Source of the DNA: Spirillospora albida
GTDB lineage: Bacteria; Actinomycetota; Actinomycetes; Streptosporangiales; Streptosporangiaceae
Length of the DNA: 64,000 bases
Assembly: GCF_000718255.1 (NCBI RefSeq)
Contig: NZ_JOFJ01000016.1
Span: 1-64,000 of the forward strand
Reading direction: 5' to 3'
Under the pieces are notes generated by a model that did not search any database, had not been told where the DNA came from, and saw only the letters and a program-made list of their open reading frames with translations. Each line of letters starts with the position of its first letter. Position 1 is the first letter of the stretch. Positions 15,121 to 24,200 of this stretch are shown one piece after another. The translations under genes and the position numbers were made by a program.

Positions 15121-15732
15121 ATGGCCAAGGCCGAGAAGGCCGCGGCGATCGCGGAGCTCAAGAGCGAGTTCGAGAGCTCCAGCGGCGCCGTGCTGACCGA
15201 ATACCGCGGGCTCACGGTGGCGCAGCTCAAGGAGCTGCGCACCAACCTCGGCGAGACCGCGAGGTTCGCCGTGGTGAAGAACACGCTGACCAAGCGCGCC
15301 GCCACCGAGGCCGGTGTCGACGAGCAGTTCAACGAGCTGCTGCAGGGCCCGTCGGCCATCGCGTTCGTCAAGGGCGACGTGGTCGAGGCCGCCAAGGGCC
15401 TGCGTGACTTCGCCAAGGCCAACCCGCTGCTGGTGATCAAGGGCGGCTTCATCGACGGCAAGTCGATGGACGCGTCCGAGATCGGCAAGCTCGCGGACCT
15501 CGAGTCGCGCGAGGTGCTCCTCGCCAAGCTGGCCGGTGCGATGAAGGGCTCGATGGCGAACGCCGCGGCCCTCTTCAACGCCCTGCCGACGCAGGCGGCC
15601 CAGCTCGCCGAGGCGCTGCGCGCCAAGCGCGAGGCCGCCGGCGAGACCGCCGAGGCCCCCGCCGCCGCGGCTCCGGCCGCCGAGGCGGCGGACGAGGCGC
15701 CGGCCGAGAGCACCGAGGCGTCCGCCGAGTAG
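15121..15732 (+). CDS. rplJ: 50S ribosomal protein L10
   Basis: A 203-residue L10. The N-terminal rRNA-binding part has VLTEYRGLTVAQLKELRTNL and FAVVKNTLTKRAA. The middle shows GPSAIAFVKGDVVEAAKGL and the C-terminal helix that carries L7/L12 dimers is around 150-175. The last 35 residues are Ala/Glu-rich and longer than in E. coli, as usual for actinobacteria. The start is ATG 15121 after GGAAGGAGG. It forms the stalk base and an operon with rplL. Confidence 0.96.
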   Translation: MAKAEKAAAIAELKSEFESSSGAVLTEYRGLTVAQLKELRTNLGETARFAVVKNTLTKRAATEAGVDEQFNELLQGPSAIAFVKGDVVEAAKGLRDFAKANPLLVIKGGFIDGKSMDASEIGKLADLESREVLLAKLAGAMKGSMANAAALFNALPTQAAQLAEALRAKREAAGETAEAPAAAAPAAEAADEAPAESTEASAE

Positions 15733-15787
15733 GCACACCCGCGGTACCCGTTCAAACCAGATTTTCAGCCATAGCGGAGGAAACACC

Positions 15788-16177
15788 ATGGCGAAGCTCA
15801 GCACCGACGATCTGCTCGACGCCTTCAAGGAGATGACCCTCCTCGAGCTGTCCGAGTTCGTGAAGCAGTTCGAAGAGGTCTTCGACGTCAAGGCCGCCGC
15901 GCCGGTCGCCGTCGCCGCCCCCGGCGGTGCCGCCCCGGGCGCCCCGGCCGAGGCCGCCGCCGAGCAGGACGAGTTCGACGTCGTCCTCGAGGGCGCCGGC
16001 GACAAGAAGATCCAGGTCATCAAGGAGGTCCGCGCCCTCACGAGCCTGGGCCTCAAGGAGGCCAAGGACCTGGTCGACAACGCGCCGAAGCCGCTGCTCG
16101 AGAAGGTCAACAAGGAGACGGCCGAGAAGGCCAAGGAGGCCCTGGAGAAGGCCGGCGCGACGGTCACCGTCAAGTAA
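15788..16177 (+). CDS. rplL: 50S ribosomal protein L7/L12
   Basis: A 129-residue L7/L12. The N-terminal dimerisation domain is LSTDDLLDAFKEMTLLELSE. An Ala/Pro/Gly hinge covers about 36-60. The C-terminal factor-binding domain is EFDVVLEGAGDKKIQVIKEV through GLKEAKDLVDNAPKPLLE. It recruits EF-G, EF-Tu and other translational GTPases. The start is ATG 15788 after AGCGGAGGAA, 55 bases after rplJ. Confidence 0.97.
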   Translation: MAKLSTDDLLDAFKEMTLLELSEFVKQFEEVFDVKAAAPVAVAAPGGAAPGAPAEAAAEQDEFDVVLEGAGDKKIQVIKEVRALTSLGLKEAKDLVDNAPKPLLEKVNKETAEKAKEALEKAGATVTVK

Positions 16178-16226
16178 GGCGCTCCGGAGCCTTCGGAGCC
16201 GTCGCGGCTCCACCGCTCTCGCAGGA

Positions 16227-16260
16227 GGCGGCCGTCCCACCACAGGGTGGGGCGGCCGCC
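16227..16260 (+). terminator. Terminator of rplJ-rplL
   Basis: GGCGGCCGTCCCACC (16227-16241) pairs with GGGTGGGGCGGCCGCC (16245-16260) over ACA, with one bulge, then TTCTCGCGTT. Confidence 0.8.
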
Positions 16261-16497
16261 TTCTCGCGTTGCGGGACGGGTTGTCCGCGAGGAGCAATCG
16301 GGACGCCCGTTTCCTGTACGGGAGTGATAAACACCTGCGGAAAAGCGTGTGCCGGGGCGGGTTGTGCTGCTATCGGCGCGCGGCGTACCGTCCCGTTCTG
16401 ACGCAGTGGCCCCACCGGGCCTCCACCGTCCCCTCAGCGGCCATGGCCACCCCCTGGCTTGAGACGCCGGTTGTCGGACCACTAGTCTCACAGGCGC

Positions 16498-16583
16498 CGT
16501 AAGTAACGATTGTCTTACGACGTCGGATTTAGCCGCTGATCTCAGGTGGAACCTCTTCCATTTGGAAGGTGGGCCGCTACGGT
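16498..16583 (+). promoter_or_regulatory. Operator/promoter region of the mce operon
   Basis: Within the 530-base gap 16178-16708 there are two inverted repeats: CGTAAG-N10-CTTACG (16498-16519) and CTTCCA-TT-TGGAAG (16555-16568). The second overlaps a possible -35 TTCCAT (16556-16561), 16 bases before a possible -10 TACGGT (16578-16583). This fits a repressed promoter reading into the mce operon. No regulator gene lies beside it. Nothing else is recognised in the gap besides the rplL terminator. Confidence 0.45.
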
Positions 16584-16708
16584 AGTGGCACCCGTCACGG
16601 CTACCGGACAGTAGCAACAGGGCGGACACGCGGCGTGACGACAGAAAGAGCCTGAGTGCTACTCGCTCATTGGTTCGGGATTCCCCCGGCCTGGACGAAA
16701 GGTGACGA

Positions 16709-17797
16709 GTGGGCGTCGAGATCAGAGTCGAGGGCCTGACCAAGGCATTCGGCCGCCAGGTGATCTGGCAGGACGTATCGCTGACCATTCCCGCTGGGGA
16801 GATCTCCGTTCTCCTCGGCCCGTCCGGTACCGGTAAGTCGGTCTTCCTGAAGACGCTCGTCGGGCTGCTCAAGCCCGACCGCGGGCACATCTGGATCGGC
16901 GACCGCGACCTGCCCAACCTCCCCGAGGCGCAGCTGTACGAGACCCGCAAGCTGTTCGGCGTCCTCTTCCAGGACGGCGCGCTGTTCGGGTCGATGAACA
17001 TCTTCGACAACATCGCCTTCCCGCTGCGCGAGCACACCAAGAAGTCCGAGTCCGAGGTCAAGCGCATCGTCCTCGAGAAGATGGACCTGGTGGGCCTGAT
17101 CGGCGCCGAGCACAAGCTGCCCGGCGAGATCTCCGGCGGTATGAAGAAGCGCGCCGGCCTCGCCCGCGCCCTCGTCCTGGACCCCGAGATCCTTCTGGTC
17201 GACGAGCCGGACTCCGGTCTCGACCCGGTCCGCACGGCGTTCCTGAACCAGGTCTTCATCGACCTCAACGCGCAGATCGGCGCGACGTTCCTGATCGTCA
17301 CCCACGACATCAACACGGCCCGGACGGTGCCGGACAACATCGGCCTGCTCTACCAGCGGCACCTGGCGATGTTCGGTCCCCGCGAGATGCTGCTGTCGAG
17401 CGAGGAGCCGGTCGTCCGGCAGTTCCTCAACGCCAGCAAGATCGGCCCGATCGGCATGTCCGAGGAGAAGGACGAGTCCGAGCTCGAGGCCGAGGCCAAG
17501 ATGGGGCTCGACTCGGGCATGCTGCCCCCGATCCCGCCGCAGCAGATGCCGAGCAACGGCCTGGTGCGCCGGGGCATGCACGCGCCCGGCGCGTGGTGCG
17601 CGGCGCACGGCGTCACGCCGCCGCCCGGTTCGTTCATCGACGAGCTCGGCCGCAACTGGATCGAGGAGTGGCCGCGGTACGTGGCGTCGATGTCGGCGGG
17701 CGCCGGCGCGGCGGCCCCCGGCGGATACCCGCCGGGCGGCGGGCACTACCCCGGTGACATGCCCCCTGGCCAGCCCGGGGCGGGTGCGCGGTACTGA
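16709..17797 (+). CDS. mceG: Mce importer ATPase (MceG/Mkl-type, MlaF family)
   Basis: A 362-residue ABC ATPase. Walker A GPSGTGKS is at 37-44, the Q-loop in LFQDGALFGSMN (87-98), the signature ISGGM at 141-145, Walker B ILLVDEPDSGLDPV at 161-174 and the switch histidine in IVTHDINTAR. It would energise uptake of lipids or sterols through the two YrbE permeases. The C-terminal 110 residues are a Pro/Gly/Met-rich extension beyond the ATPase core, as in Mycobacterium Mkl. The start is GTG 16709 behind GAAAGG. Its stop overlaps the next start (TGATG), making it the first gene of the mce operon. Confidence 0.92.
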   Translation: MGVEIRVEGLTKAFGRQVIWQDVSLTIPAGEISVLLGPSGTGKSVFLKTLVGLLKPDRGHIWIGDRDLPNLPEAQLYETRKLFGVLFQDGALFGSMNIFDNIAFPLREHTKKSESEVKRIVLEKMDLVGLIGAEHKLPGEISGGMKKRAGLARALVLDPEILLVDEPDSGLDPVRTAFLNQVFIDLNAQIGATFLIVTHDINTARTVPDNIGLLYQRHLAMFGPREMLLSSEEPVVRQFLNASKIGPIGMSEEKDESELEAEAKMGLDSGMLPPIPPQQMPSNGLVRRGMHAPGAWCAAHGVTPPPGSFIDELGRNWIEEWPRYVASMSAGAGAAAPGGYPPGGGHYPGDMPPGQPGAGARY

Positions 17798-18651
17798 TGT
17801 CCACTCCTGGTATCGGCGCGGACCAGCGAGGGAGACGACGGAAGGGCGGCGGCTCCTCCGGCACGCTCCGCAAGGTCGGTGACGGCGCCGCCAATGTCGT
17901 GATCCGGGAACCGGGGCGGTTCTTCGCCCTGGTCCTGGACACGTTCCGGGCGATGTTCAAGCTGCCGTTCCAATGGCGCGAGTTCATCCAGCAGTCCTGG
18001 TTCATCGTCAGCGTCACGGTCGTGCCGACGATGCTGGTCGCCATCCCGTTCGGCGGCATCCTGTCGCTGCAGGTCGGCGGGCTCATCCGGCAGCTCGGCG
18101 CGCAGTCCTACACCGGTGCGACCGCGGTGGTCGCGATCGTCCGGGAGGCCAGCCCGCTGGTCACCTCGCTGCTGGTCGCGGGCGCCGCGGGCTCGGCGAT
18201 GTGCGCCGACATCGGCTCCCGCAAGATCCGCGAGGAGATCGACGCGATGGAGGTGCTCGGGATCAACCCGCTGCACCGCCTGGTCGTGCCGCGGATGCTG
18301 GCGTGCGCGTTCGTCGCGCTATTCCTCAACGGCCTGGTGTCGGTCGTCGGCCTGGTCGGCGGCTACGTCTTCAACGTCATGCTGCAGGACGGGACGCCCG
18401 GCGCGTACCTGGCGTCGTTCAACGCGATCGCGCAGCTGCCGGACCTGCTGCAGGCGGAGTTCAAGGCGTTCGTGTTCGGTATCACCGCCGGCCTCGTCGC
18501 GGCCTACAAGGGCCTGAACGCGAAGGGCGGCCCGAAGGGCGTCGGCGACGCGGTGAACCAGACCGTGGTCATCACCTTCATGCTGCTCTTCCTGGAGAAC
18601 TTCATCATCTCCGCGCTGTACTTCCAGTTCGTTCCCTCGAAGGGCATGTGA
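17797..18651 (+). CDS. yrbEA: MlaE/YrbE family ABC permease A
   Basis: A 284-residue membrane protein with five to six hydrophobic segments after a basic N-terminus of about 45 residues. The conserved core includes GGLIRQLGAQSYTGATAVV, REASPLVTSLLVAGAAGSA, then CADIGSRKIREEIDAMEVLG and NPLHRLVVPR. The EID-x-MEV-LG-INP block is the family hallmark that contacts the ATPase. It pairs with YrbEB to form the membrane channel of an Mce importer. It is coupled by TGATG to both neighbours. Confidence 0.93.
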   Translation: MSTPGIGADQRGRRRKGGGSSGTLRKVGDGAANVVIREPGRFFALVLDTFRAMFKLPFQWREFIQQSWFIVSVTVVPTMLVAIPFGGILSLQVGGLIRQLGAQSYTGATAVVAIVREASPLVTSLLVAGAAGSAMCADIGSRKIREEIDAMEVLGINPLHRLVVPRMLACAFVALFLNGLVSVVGLVGGYVFNVMLQDGTPGAYLASFNAIAQLPDLLQAEFKAFVFGITAGLVAAYKGLNAKGGPKGVGDAVNQTVVITFMLLFLENFIISALYFQFVPSKGM

Positions 18652-19499
18652 TGGCAGCCCCAACGAAACCGGGGAAGGCCGTCTCCCGGGTGGTGAACGG
18701 ACCCCTCGAACGTCTCGACGACTTCGGCCACCAGCTGTCGTTCTACGCGCGCGCGTTCGCCTGGGTGTTCCGGGTCCTGCGGCGCTACCGGAAGGAAGTG
18801 CTGCGGCTGCTCGCCGAGGTCAGCCTCGGCACCGGCGGCCTCGCCGTGATCGGCGGCTCCGTGGTGATCGTCGGTTTCATGACGTTCTTCACCGGCAGCC
18901 AGGTCGGCCTCCAGGGCTACAACTCGTTGAACCAGATCGGCACGGCCGCGTTCACCGGCTTCGTCGCGTCCTACTTCAACACGCGCGAGATCGCGCCGCT
19001 GGTGTCGGCGCTGGCCCTGTCGGCGACGGTCGGCTGCGGTTTCACCGCCCAGCTCGGCGCGATGCGGATCTCCGACGAGATCGACGCGCTGGAGGTCATG
19101 GCGGTTCCGTCGATGCCGTTCCTCGTCACGACGCGGATGCTCGCCGGGATGATCGCGGTCGTCCCGCTGTACATCGTCGGCCTGCTCGCCTCGTACGGCG
19201 CGACGCGGCTGATCGTGACGGTGTTCTACGGCCAGTCGACCGGCACCTACGACCACTACTTCCATCTGTTCCTGCCACCGAACGACATCCTGTGGTCGTT
19301 CGGCAAGGTGATCATCTTCTCGGTGCTGGTGATGCTGATCCACTGCTACTACGGCTACCACGCGAGCGGCGGCCCGGCGGGCGTCGGCGTCGCGGTGGGC
19401 CGCGCGGTCCGCACCAGCATCGTCGTGATCAACGTGGCGGACCTGTTCCTCGGCATGGCGATCTGGGGCACGACCACCAGCGTCCGGATCGCGGGGTGA
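18651..19499 (+). CDS. yrbEB: MlaE/YrbE family ABC permease B
   Basis: A 282-residue MlaE permease from ATG 18651, overlapping the yrbEA stop. Segments SVVIVGFMTFFTGSQVGLQG, NTREIAPLVSALALSATVGC and MRISDEIDALEVMAVPS are characteristic. The family's EIDALEVM motif is intact. Several further spans follow (IVGLLASYGATRLIVTVFYG and others). It is the second permease half of the Mce system. The short gap of seven bases to the first mce gene supports one operon. Confidence 0.93.
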   Translation: MAAPTKPGKAVSRVVNGPLERLDDFGHQLSFYARAFAWVFRVLRRYRKEVLRLLAEVSLGTGGLAVIGGSVVIVGFMTFFTGSQVGLQGYNSLNQIGTAAFTGFVASYFNTREIAPLVSALALSATVGCGFTAQLGAMRISDEIDALEVMAVPSMPFLVTTRMLAGMIAVVPLYIVGLLASYGATRLIVTVFYGQSTGTYDHYFHLFLPPNDILWSFGKVIIFSVLVMLIHCYYGYHASGGPAGVGVAVGRAVRTSIVVINVADLFLGMAIWGTTTSVRIAG

Positions 19500-19506
19500 C
19501 GGCGAG

Positions 19507-20811
19507 ATGAGCACACGCATCCAGTACCGCCTGCTCGGCAGCGCGATGATCCTGGTCATCCTGCTGCTGCTCGCGCTGACGGTCGCGCTCTACAACAAGA
19601 CGTTCACCCCGGTCGTCAAGGTGGAGGTCGCGACGGAGCGGGCCGGGCTGCAGCTGCTGCCCCACTCGGACGTCAAGGTCCGCGGCCTGATCGTCGGCGA
19701 GGTCCGCAGCACGGAGGTGCGGGCGGACGGCGCCGTCCTGAACCTCGCCCTGGACCCCGACAAGGCGAAGCTGATCCCGAAGAACGTGCAGGCGCGGCTG
19801 CTGCCGAAGACGCTTTTCGGCGAGAAGTACGTCGACCTGCAGATCCCGGCGCAGGCCGGGCCGCTCGGCCTGAGCAAGGGCCAGGTGATCCAGCAGGACC
19901 GGTCGCAGACCGCGGTCGAGATCGACAGGGTGCTGGACAACCTGCTGCCCCTTCTGCAGGCGGTGCAGCCGGAGAAGCTGAACTCGACGCTGAACGCGAT
20001 CGCCACCGCGCTGCAGGGCCGCGGCGACCAGATCGGCCGCAACCTGGAGCAGGCCGACTCGCTGCTCCGGAAGATCAACCCGCAGCTGCCCACGCTGGTG
20101 AGCGACCTGCACGCGCTCGCGGACGTGTCGGACATCTACTCCGCCGCGGCCCCCGACCTGCTGCAGACGCTCCGGAACCTGAACGTCACCAGCCGGACGA
20201 TCACCTCGAAGCGGGCGACGATCGAGGCGCTGATCCCGGCGACCACGGCCCTGGCCACCGACGGGAACACGTTCATGCGGGTGAACGGGCCGAAGATCAT
20301 CGGCTTCAACATCGCGAACCGGGACGGGCTCGCGCTCGTCGCGCGGTACTCGCCGTCCCTGCCCTGCGTGCTGGAGGGCATGGTGAAGCTGAAGCCCGAG
20401 GCCGAGCGGGTCGCCGGCGGCAACGGCGGCAAGAGCTTCAACCTGACGATCGAGATCGTCAAGCCGCGGCCGGCCTACAAGTACCCGCTGGACGCGCCCG
20501 AGGCGAAGGACCAGCGCAATCCGCGCTGCTACGGCCTGCCGAACCCGAAGATCCCCTTCCCGGACTACCTGGCGCTGGACGGAACCGAGGACGACCTGTG
20601 GTGGAAGAACCCCAGTGACCCGAACGGCGGCGGCGGGAACCGCGGCCGGGCGGCCTCCAACGTGTTCGTCGACATGGGTTCCATGAACGAGAAGGAACAG
20701 ATCAAGAATGTCGTCGGCCCGATGACGCGGACCCCGGCGGACGACCTCTCCGATGTGGCCGCGCTGCTGTTCGGACCCGTGCTCCAGGGATCGGTGGTGA
20801 CGGTCAAGTGA
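19507..20811 (+). CDS. mceA: MCE family protein, position A
   Basis: A 434-residue protein with one N-terminal membrane span (about 9-29, LLGSAMILVILLLLALTVAL). Then comes the MlaD/MCE beta-barrel domain (about 36-115), including VKVRGLIVGEVRSTEV and LLPKTLFGEKYVDL. The rest is the actinobacterial Mce C-terminal region with long helices (about 130-260) and a looser tail with several cysteines. The barrel and helices form part of the periplasm-spanning lipid tunnel. The letter is assigned by operon order. Its stop overlaps the next GTG. Confidence 0.9.
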   Translation: MSTRIQYRLLGSAMILVILLLLALTVALYNKTFTPVVKVEVATERAGLQLLPHSDVKVRGLIVGEVRSTEVRADGAVLNLALDPDKAKLIPKNVQARLLPKTLFGEKYVDLQIPAQAGPLGLSKGQVIQQDRSQTAVEIDRVLDNLLPLLQAVQPEKLNSTLNAIATALQGRGDQIGRNLEQADSLLRKINPQLPTLVSDLHALADVSDIYSAAAPDLLQTLRNLNVTSRTITSKRATIEALIPATTALATDGNTFMRVNGPKIIGFNIANRDGLALVARYSPSLPCVLEGMVKLKPEAERVAGGNGGKSFNLTIEIVKPRPAYKYPLDAPEAKDQRNPRCYGLPNPKIPFPDYLALDGTEDDLWWKNPSDPNGGGGNRGRAASNVFVDMGSMNEKEQIKNVVGPMTRTPADDLSDVAALLFGPVLQGSVVTVK

Positions 20812-21839
20812 AGACCACCGGAGCCGCGATCAAGCTCACGATCTTCGTCGTCCTCACCACGCTCGTGACGGGCATCCTGGCGATGACGATCGCGAACACC
20901 CGGTTCGGGGAGAAGCGCGAGTACAAGGCGATCCTCTCCGACGTCGCCGGGCTGCTGGAGAAGGACGACGTCCGGGTCGCCGGAGTCCGGGTCGGCCAGG
21001 TCGAGAAGATCCGGCTGAACCGCGCCAACCAGGCCGAGGTGACGTTCAGCGTCGAGAAGGCCGGGATCTTCAACGCGGGTCTGCCCTCGTCCACCAGGCT
21101 CCAGGTCCGCTACCGGAACCTGATGGGACAGCGGTACATCGCGCTGTCCGACGGCGCCGGGCAGGCCAACGCCTACCTGCGGCCGGGCGGCACGATCCCG
21201 ATCTCGCAGACGACGCCGGCGCTCGACCTGACGGTCCTGTTCAACGGGTTCAAGCCGCTGTTCCAGGTGCTGGAGCCCAAGGACGTCAACACCCTGTCCA
21301 TGCAGATCATCCAGACCCTGCAGGGCGAGGGCGGGACGATCAACAGCCTGCTCGCGCACGTGGCGTCCCTGACCAACACGCTCGCCGACCGCGACCGCGT
21401 CATCGGCCAAGTGATCACCAACCTGAACAACGTGCTGGGCGCGATCGACGAGCGGCACACCGAGGTCAACCGCCTGATCACCGACCTGCGCGGGTTCGTC
21501 GGCGGGGTCTCGGACGACCGGGTGGCGATCTTCGACTCGATCGCCGCGATCAACGACCTGACCGGCACCACCGAGGCGCTGCTGCGCGACGCCCGGCCGG
21601 GCCTGAAGAAGGACATCGCGGGGCTGCGGGAGCTGGCCGGGACGCTGAGCGCCAACGGCAAGACCCTCGACAGCGGGCTGAAGCGGACCCCGAACCGGCT
21701 CGCGGAGCTCATCAACATCTCGTCGTACGGCTCCTGGTTCAACATGTACGTCTGCGGCCTCGACGCGCGCGTGCGGCTGCCGGGCGGACCGATCTACCAG
21801 ACGCCGGCGATCGTGAACGAGAACGCGAGGTGCAAGTAG
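20808..21839 (+). CDS. mceB: MCE family protein, position B
   Basis: A 343-residue protein starting at GTG 20808 inside the end of mceA. The membrane span is about 6-27. The MCE domain (37-115) includes VAGLLEKDDVRVAGVRVGQV and RYRNLMGQRYIAL. Helical segments cover 150-290, with heptad-like Leu/Ile spacing around DRDRVIGQVITNLNNVLGAI. Short C-terminal tail with Cys residues (MYVCGLDARV, ENARCK). It is one of six different subunits of the presumed Mce heterohexamer. Confidence 0.9.
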   Translation: MKTTGAAIKLTIFVVLTTLVTGILAMTIANTRFGEKREYKAILSDVAGLLEKDDVRVAGVRVGQVEKIRLNRANQAEVTFSVEKAGIFNAGLPSSTRLQVRYRNLMGQRYIALSDGAGQANAYLRPGGTIPISQTTPALDLTVLFNGFKPLFQVLEPKDVNTLSMQIIQTLQGEGGTINSLLAHVASLTNTLADRDRVIGQVITNLNNVLGAIDERHTEVNRLITDLRGFVGGVSDDRVAIFDSIAAINDLTGTTEALLRDARPGLKKDIAGLRELAGTLSANGKTLDSGLKRTPNRLAELINISSYGSWFNMYVCGLDARVRLPGGPIYQTPAIVNENARCK

Positions 21840-22919
21840 ATGAGGATCCCCTTCCGGGAGCGCAACCCGGTCCCCATCGGCCTCTCCGCGTTCGCGATCA
21901 TCATCGTGACCCTGGCGATCGCGATGAACCTGGAGAGCATCCCGTTCATCGCGGGCGGCACCACCCACACCGCGGCGTTCAAGGAGGCGGCGGGCCTGAA
22001 GTCCGGCGAGGAGGTCCGCGTCGCGGGCGTCAAGGTCGGCAAGGTCACCGGGCTCGAACTGGACGGCGACCGCGTGAAGGTCACCTTCCGGGTGGACGAC
22101 GGGGTGCGGCTCGGCGCCCGGACCGAGGCCAGCATCAAGATCAAGACGGTGCTGGGCTCGCACTTCCTGTCGCTGGAGCCGAAGGGCACCGGCAAGCTGG
22201 GCCGCAGCATTCCGCTCGAGCGGACGCACGTCCCGTTCGAGGTCGTGCCCGCGATCAGCCGGCTGACCGAGCAGGTGTCGCAGATCAACCACAAGCAGGT
22301 GGCGCAGTCGTTCGACGTCCTGTCGCAGACGTTCCAGAACTCCCCCGAGGAGATCCGGGCGTCGCTGCAGGGGCTGCGGCGCCTGTCCGACACCATCGCG
22401 TCCCGGGACGACGATCTCCATGAGCTCACCGACAAGGCCCGGAACGTGACGGATCTGCTCGCCGACCGCAACAAGGACTTCGAGCGGCTGATCCAGGACG
22501 GCGACAAGGTGCTCCAGGCCGTCCAGGCGCGGCGGGCCGTCATCCACCAGTTGCTGATCCGCACGGTCACGCTGTCGCAGCAGGTGAACGCCCTGATCAG
22601 GGAGAACCAGGCGCAGCTGAAGCCGATGCTGGACAACCTGGAGAAGGTCAACCGGATCCTGCTGAAGAACCAGAACAACCTGGACCTGATCCTCCAGCGG
22701 TTCGGGCCGTTCGCGCGGCAGTTCTCGGACGTCACCGGCACCGGCCGCTGGTTCGACGCCTGGCTCCAGAACCTCATCCCGATCCCCGCGTCCATCCAGG
22801 ACGCGCCGAAGAACGGCGGGCACGCGGCGAACGGCACCCGGAACGGCGGCACCCAGCGGCAGCCCGGCACCGGCAACGGCAACCAGGGCGGCGGCAACCC
22901 GCTTCCCTTCCTCCCGTGA
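21840..22919 (+). CDS. mceC: MCE family protein, position C
   Basis: A 359-residue protein whose ATG follows the mceB stop immediately. Membrane span about 12-32 (IGLSAFAIIIVTLAIAMNL). The MCE domain has AAGLKSGEEVRVAGVKVGKV and TVLGSHFLSLEPKG. A long helical needle region covers 140-300 (ITREL-free, rich in Gln, Leu and Val). The last 35 residues are Asn/Gly/Gln-rich low complexity (NGGTQRQPGTGNGNQGGGN), probably disordered. Role as for its neighbours. Confidence 0.9.
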   Translation: MRIPFRERNPVPIGLSAFAIIIVTLAIAMNLESIPFIAGGTTHTAAFKEAAGLKSGEEVRVAGVKVGKVTGLELDGDRVKVTFRVDDGVRLGARTEASIKIKTVLGSHFLSLEPKGTGKLGRSIPLERTHVPFEVVPAISRLTEQVSQINHKQVAQSFDVLSQTFQNSPEEIRASLQGLRRLSDTIASRDDDLHELTDKARNVTDLLADRNKDFERLIQDGDKVLQAVQARRAVIHQLLIRTVTLSQQVNALIRENQAQLKPMLDNLEKVNRILLKNQNNLDLILQRFGPFARQFSDVTGTGRWFDAWLQNLIPIPASIQDAPKNGGHAANGTRNGGTQRQPGTGNGNQGGGNPLPFLP

Positions 22920-22937
22920 GCGGCAGGCAGGTCACTC

Positions 22938-24200
22938 GTGCGTAACTCAGCAACCATCCTCCGCCTCGGCGGCGCGATCCTCGCCGTCGCGGTGCTGGCG
23001 GCCGTGCTGGTGCTGCTGCTCCAGGAGCCGAAGCAGCGCCACGCGACGGCGTACTTCAAGAAGTCGATCGGCCTGTACGCGGGCGCCGACGTCCGCATCC
23101 TCGGCATCCCGGTCGGCGAGGTCACCGAGGTGAAACCGGTCGGCGACTCGGTCCTGGTCAAGATGAGGTACGACGCCAAGTACAAGGTGCCGGCGGGCGC
23201 GCAGGCTGTCCTCGTCAACCAGGCGCTCGTCTCGGACCGGTACATCCAGCTCACGCCCGTCTTCAAGGGCGGCGCGACCATCCGGGACGGCCACACCTTC
23301 ACGCTCGCCGACACGGTCGTCCCGGTCGAGGTCGACCAGGTCGGGCAGAGCCTGAACGACCTCAGCAAGGCGCTCGGGCCGCAGGGCGCGAACGCCCCGG
23401 ACGCGTCCGGCACCGGTTCGCTGTCGCGGCTGCTGGCCGTCGGAGCCGCGAACCTGGAGGGCCAGGGCGACGACATCCGGCAGACGATCAGCAACACGTC
23501 CAAGATGCTCAGCACGCTGAGCGACAACCGGGGCGACATCGCCGAGACGATCGAGAACCTCCGGATCATCACGGACGCGATGAAGGCCAACGACCAGCAG
23601 ATCAAGCGGTTCACGACGCACCTGAACGGCGTGTCGGGGCAGCTGGCGGGGGAGAAGGAGGAGCTCAGCGCGGCCCTCAACACCCTCGGCCCGACGCTGC
23701 GGAACGTCCAGAGGTTCATCAAGGACAACCGCGGCCAGCTGTCCGACAACGTCCGGCAGCTCGCCCAGATCACCGGCGTGCTGGTCAAGGAGAAGGACGC
23801 GCTCGCCGAGCTGCTGGACGTCGGCCCGCTCGCCATCAACAACCTGGCGCGCGCCTACGACCCGATCAGCGGCACCATCCACAACCGGGCCGACCTGCGC
23901 CAGTTCAACGACCTCGCGGACTGGGTCTGCTCGCTGGCCTACTCGGTCGGCACGCCCGCCAAGCAGTGCCTGGACTTCATGAAGCCCTACAACGGCATCG
24001 GCAAGGCACTGACGGGCCTGCACCTGGACCTGTCCTGGATCACCGCGCTGACCACGCACTACGACCCGGTGCCGATCCCGCCGGACGCCTACGGGCCCGG
24101 CGGCCGCCCCGGCGCCGGCAAGAACGCGAAGAACAAGACGGCCGGCGCCCAGGGCAAGCCCCAGGACATCACCGCTCTGCTGCCCGGAGGTACCCGATGA
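22938..24200 (+). CDS. mceD: MCE family protein, position D
   Basis: A 420-residue protein starting at GTG 22938. The span is about 8-28 (GGAILAVAVLAAVLVLLL). The MCE domain shows SIGLYAGADVRILGIPVGEV and NQALVSDRYIQLTP. The helical region 125-310 follows. The C-terminal part contains DLADWVCSLAYSVGTPAKQC with two cysteines that could form a disulfide outside the cell. A basic Gly/Lys tail closes the protein. It overlaps the lipoprotein gene by ATGA. Confidence 0.9.
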   Translation: MRNSATILRLGGAILAVAVLAAVLVLLLQEPKQRHATAYFKKSIGLYAGADVRILGIPVGEVTEVKPVGDSVLVKMRYDAKYKVPAGAQAVLVNQALVSDRYIQLTPVFKGGATIRDGHTFTLADTVVPVEVDQVGQSLNDLSKALGPQGANAPDASGTGSLSRLLAVGAANLEGQGDDIRQTISNTSKMLSTLSDNRGDIAETIENLRIITDAMKANDQQIKRFTTHLNGVSGQLAGEKEELSAALNTLGPTLRNVQRFIKDNRGQLSDNVRQLAQITGVLVKEKDALAELLDVGPLAINNLARAYDPISGTIHNRADLRQFNDLADWVCSLAYSVGTPAKQCLDFMKPYNGIGKALTGLHLDLSWITALTTHYDPVPIPPDAYGPGGRPGAGKNAKNKTAGAQGKPQDITALLPGGTR

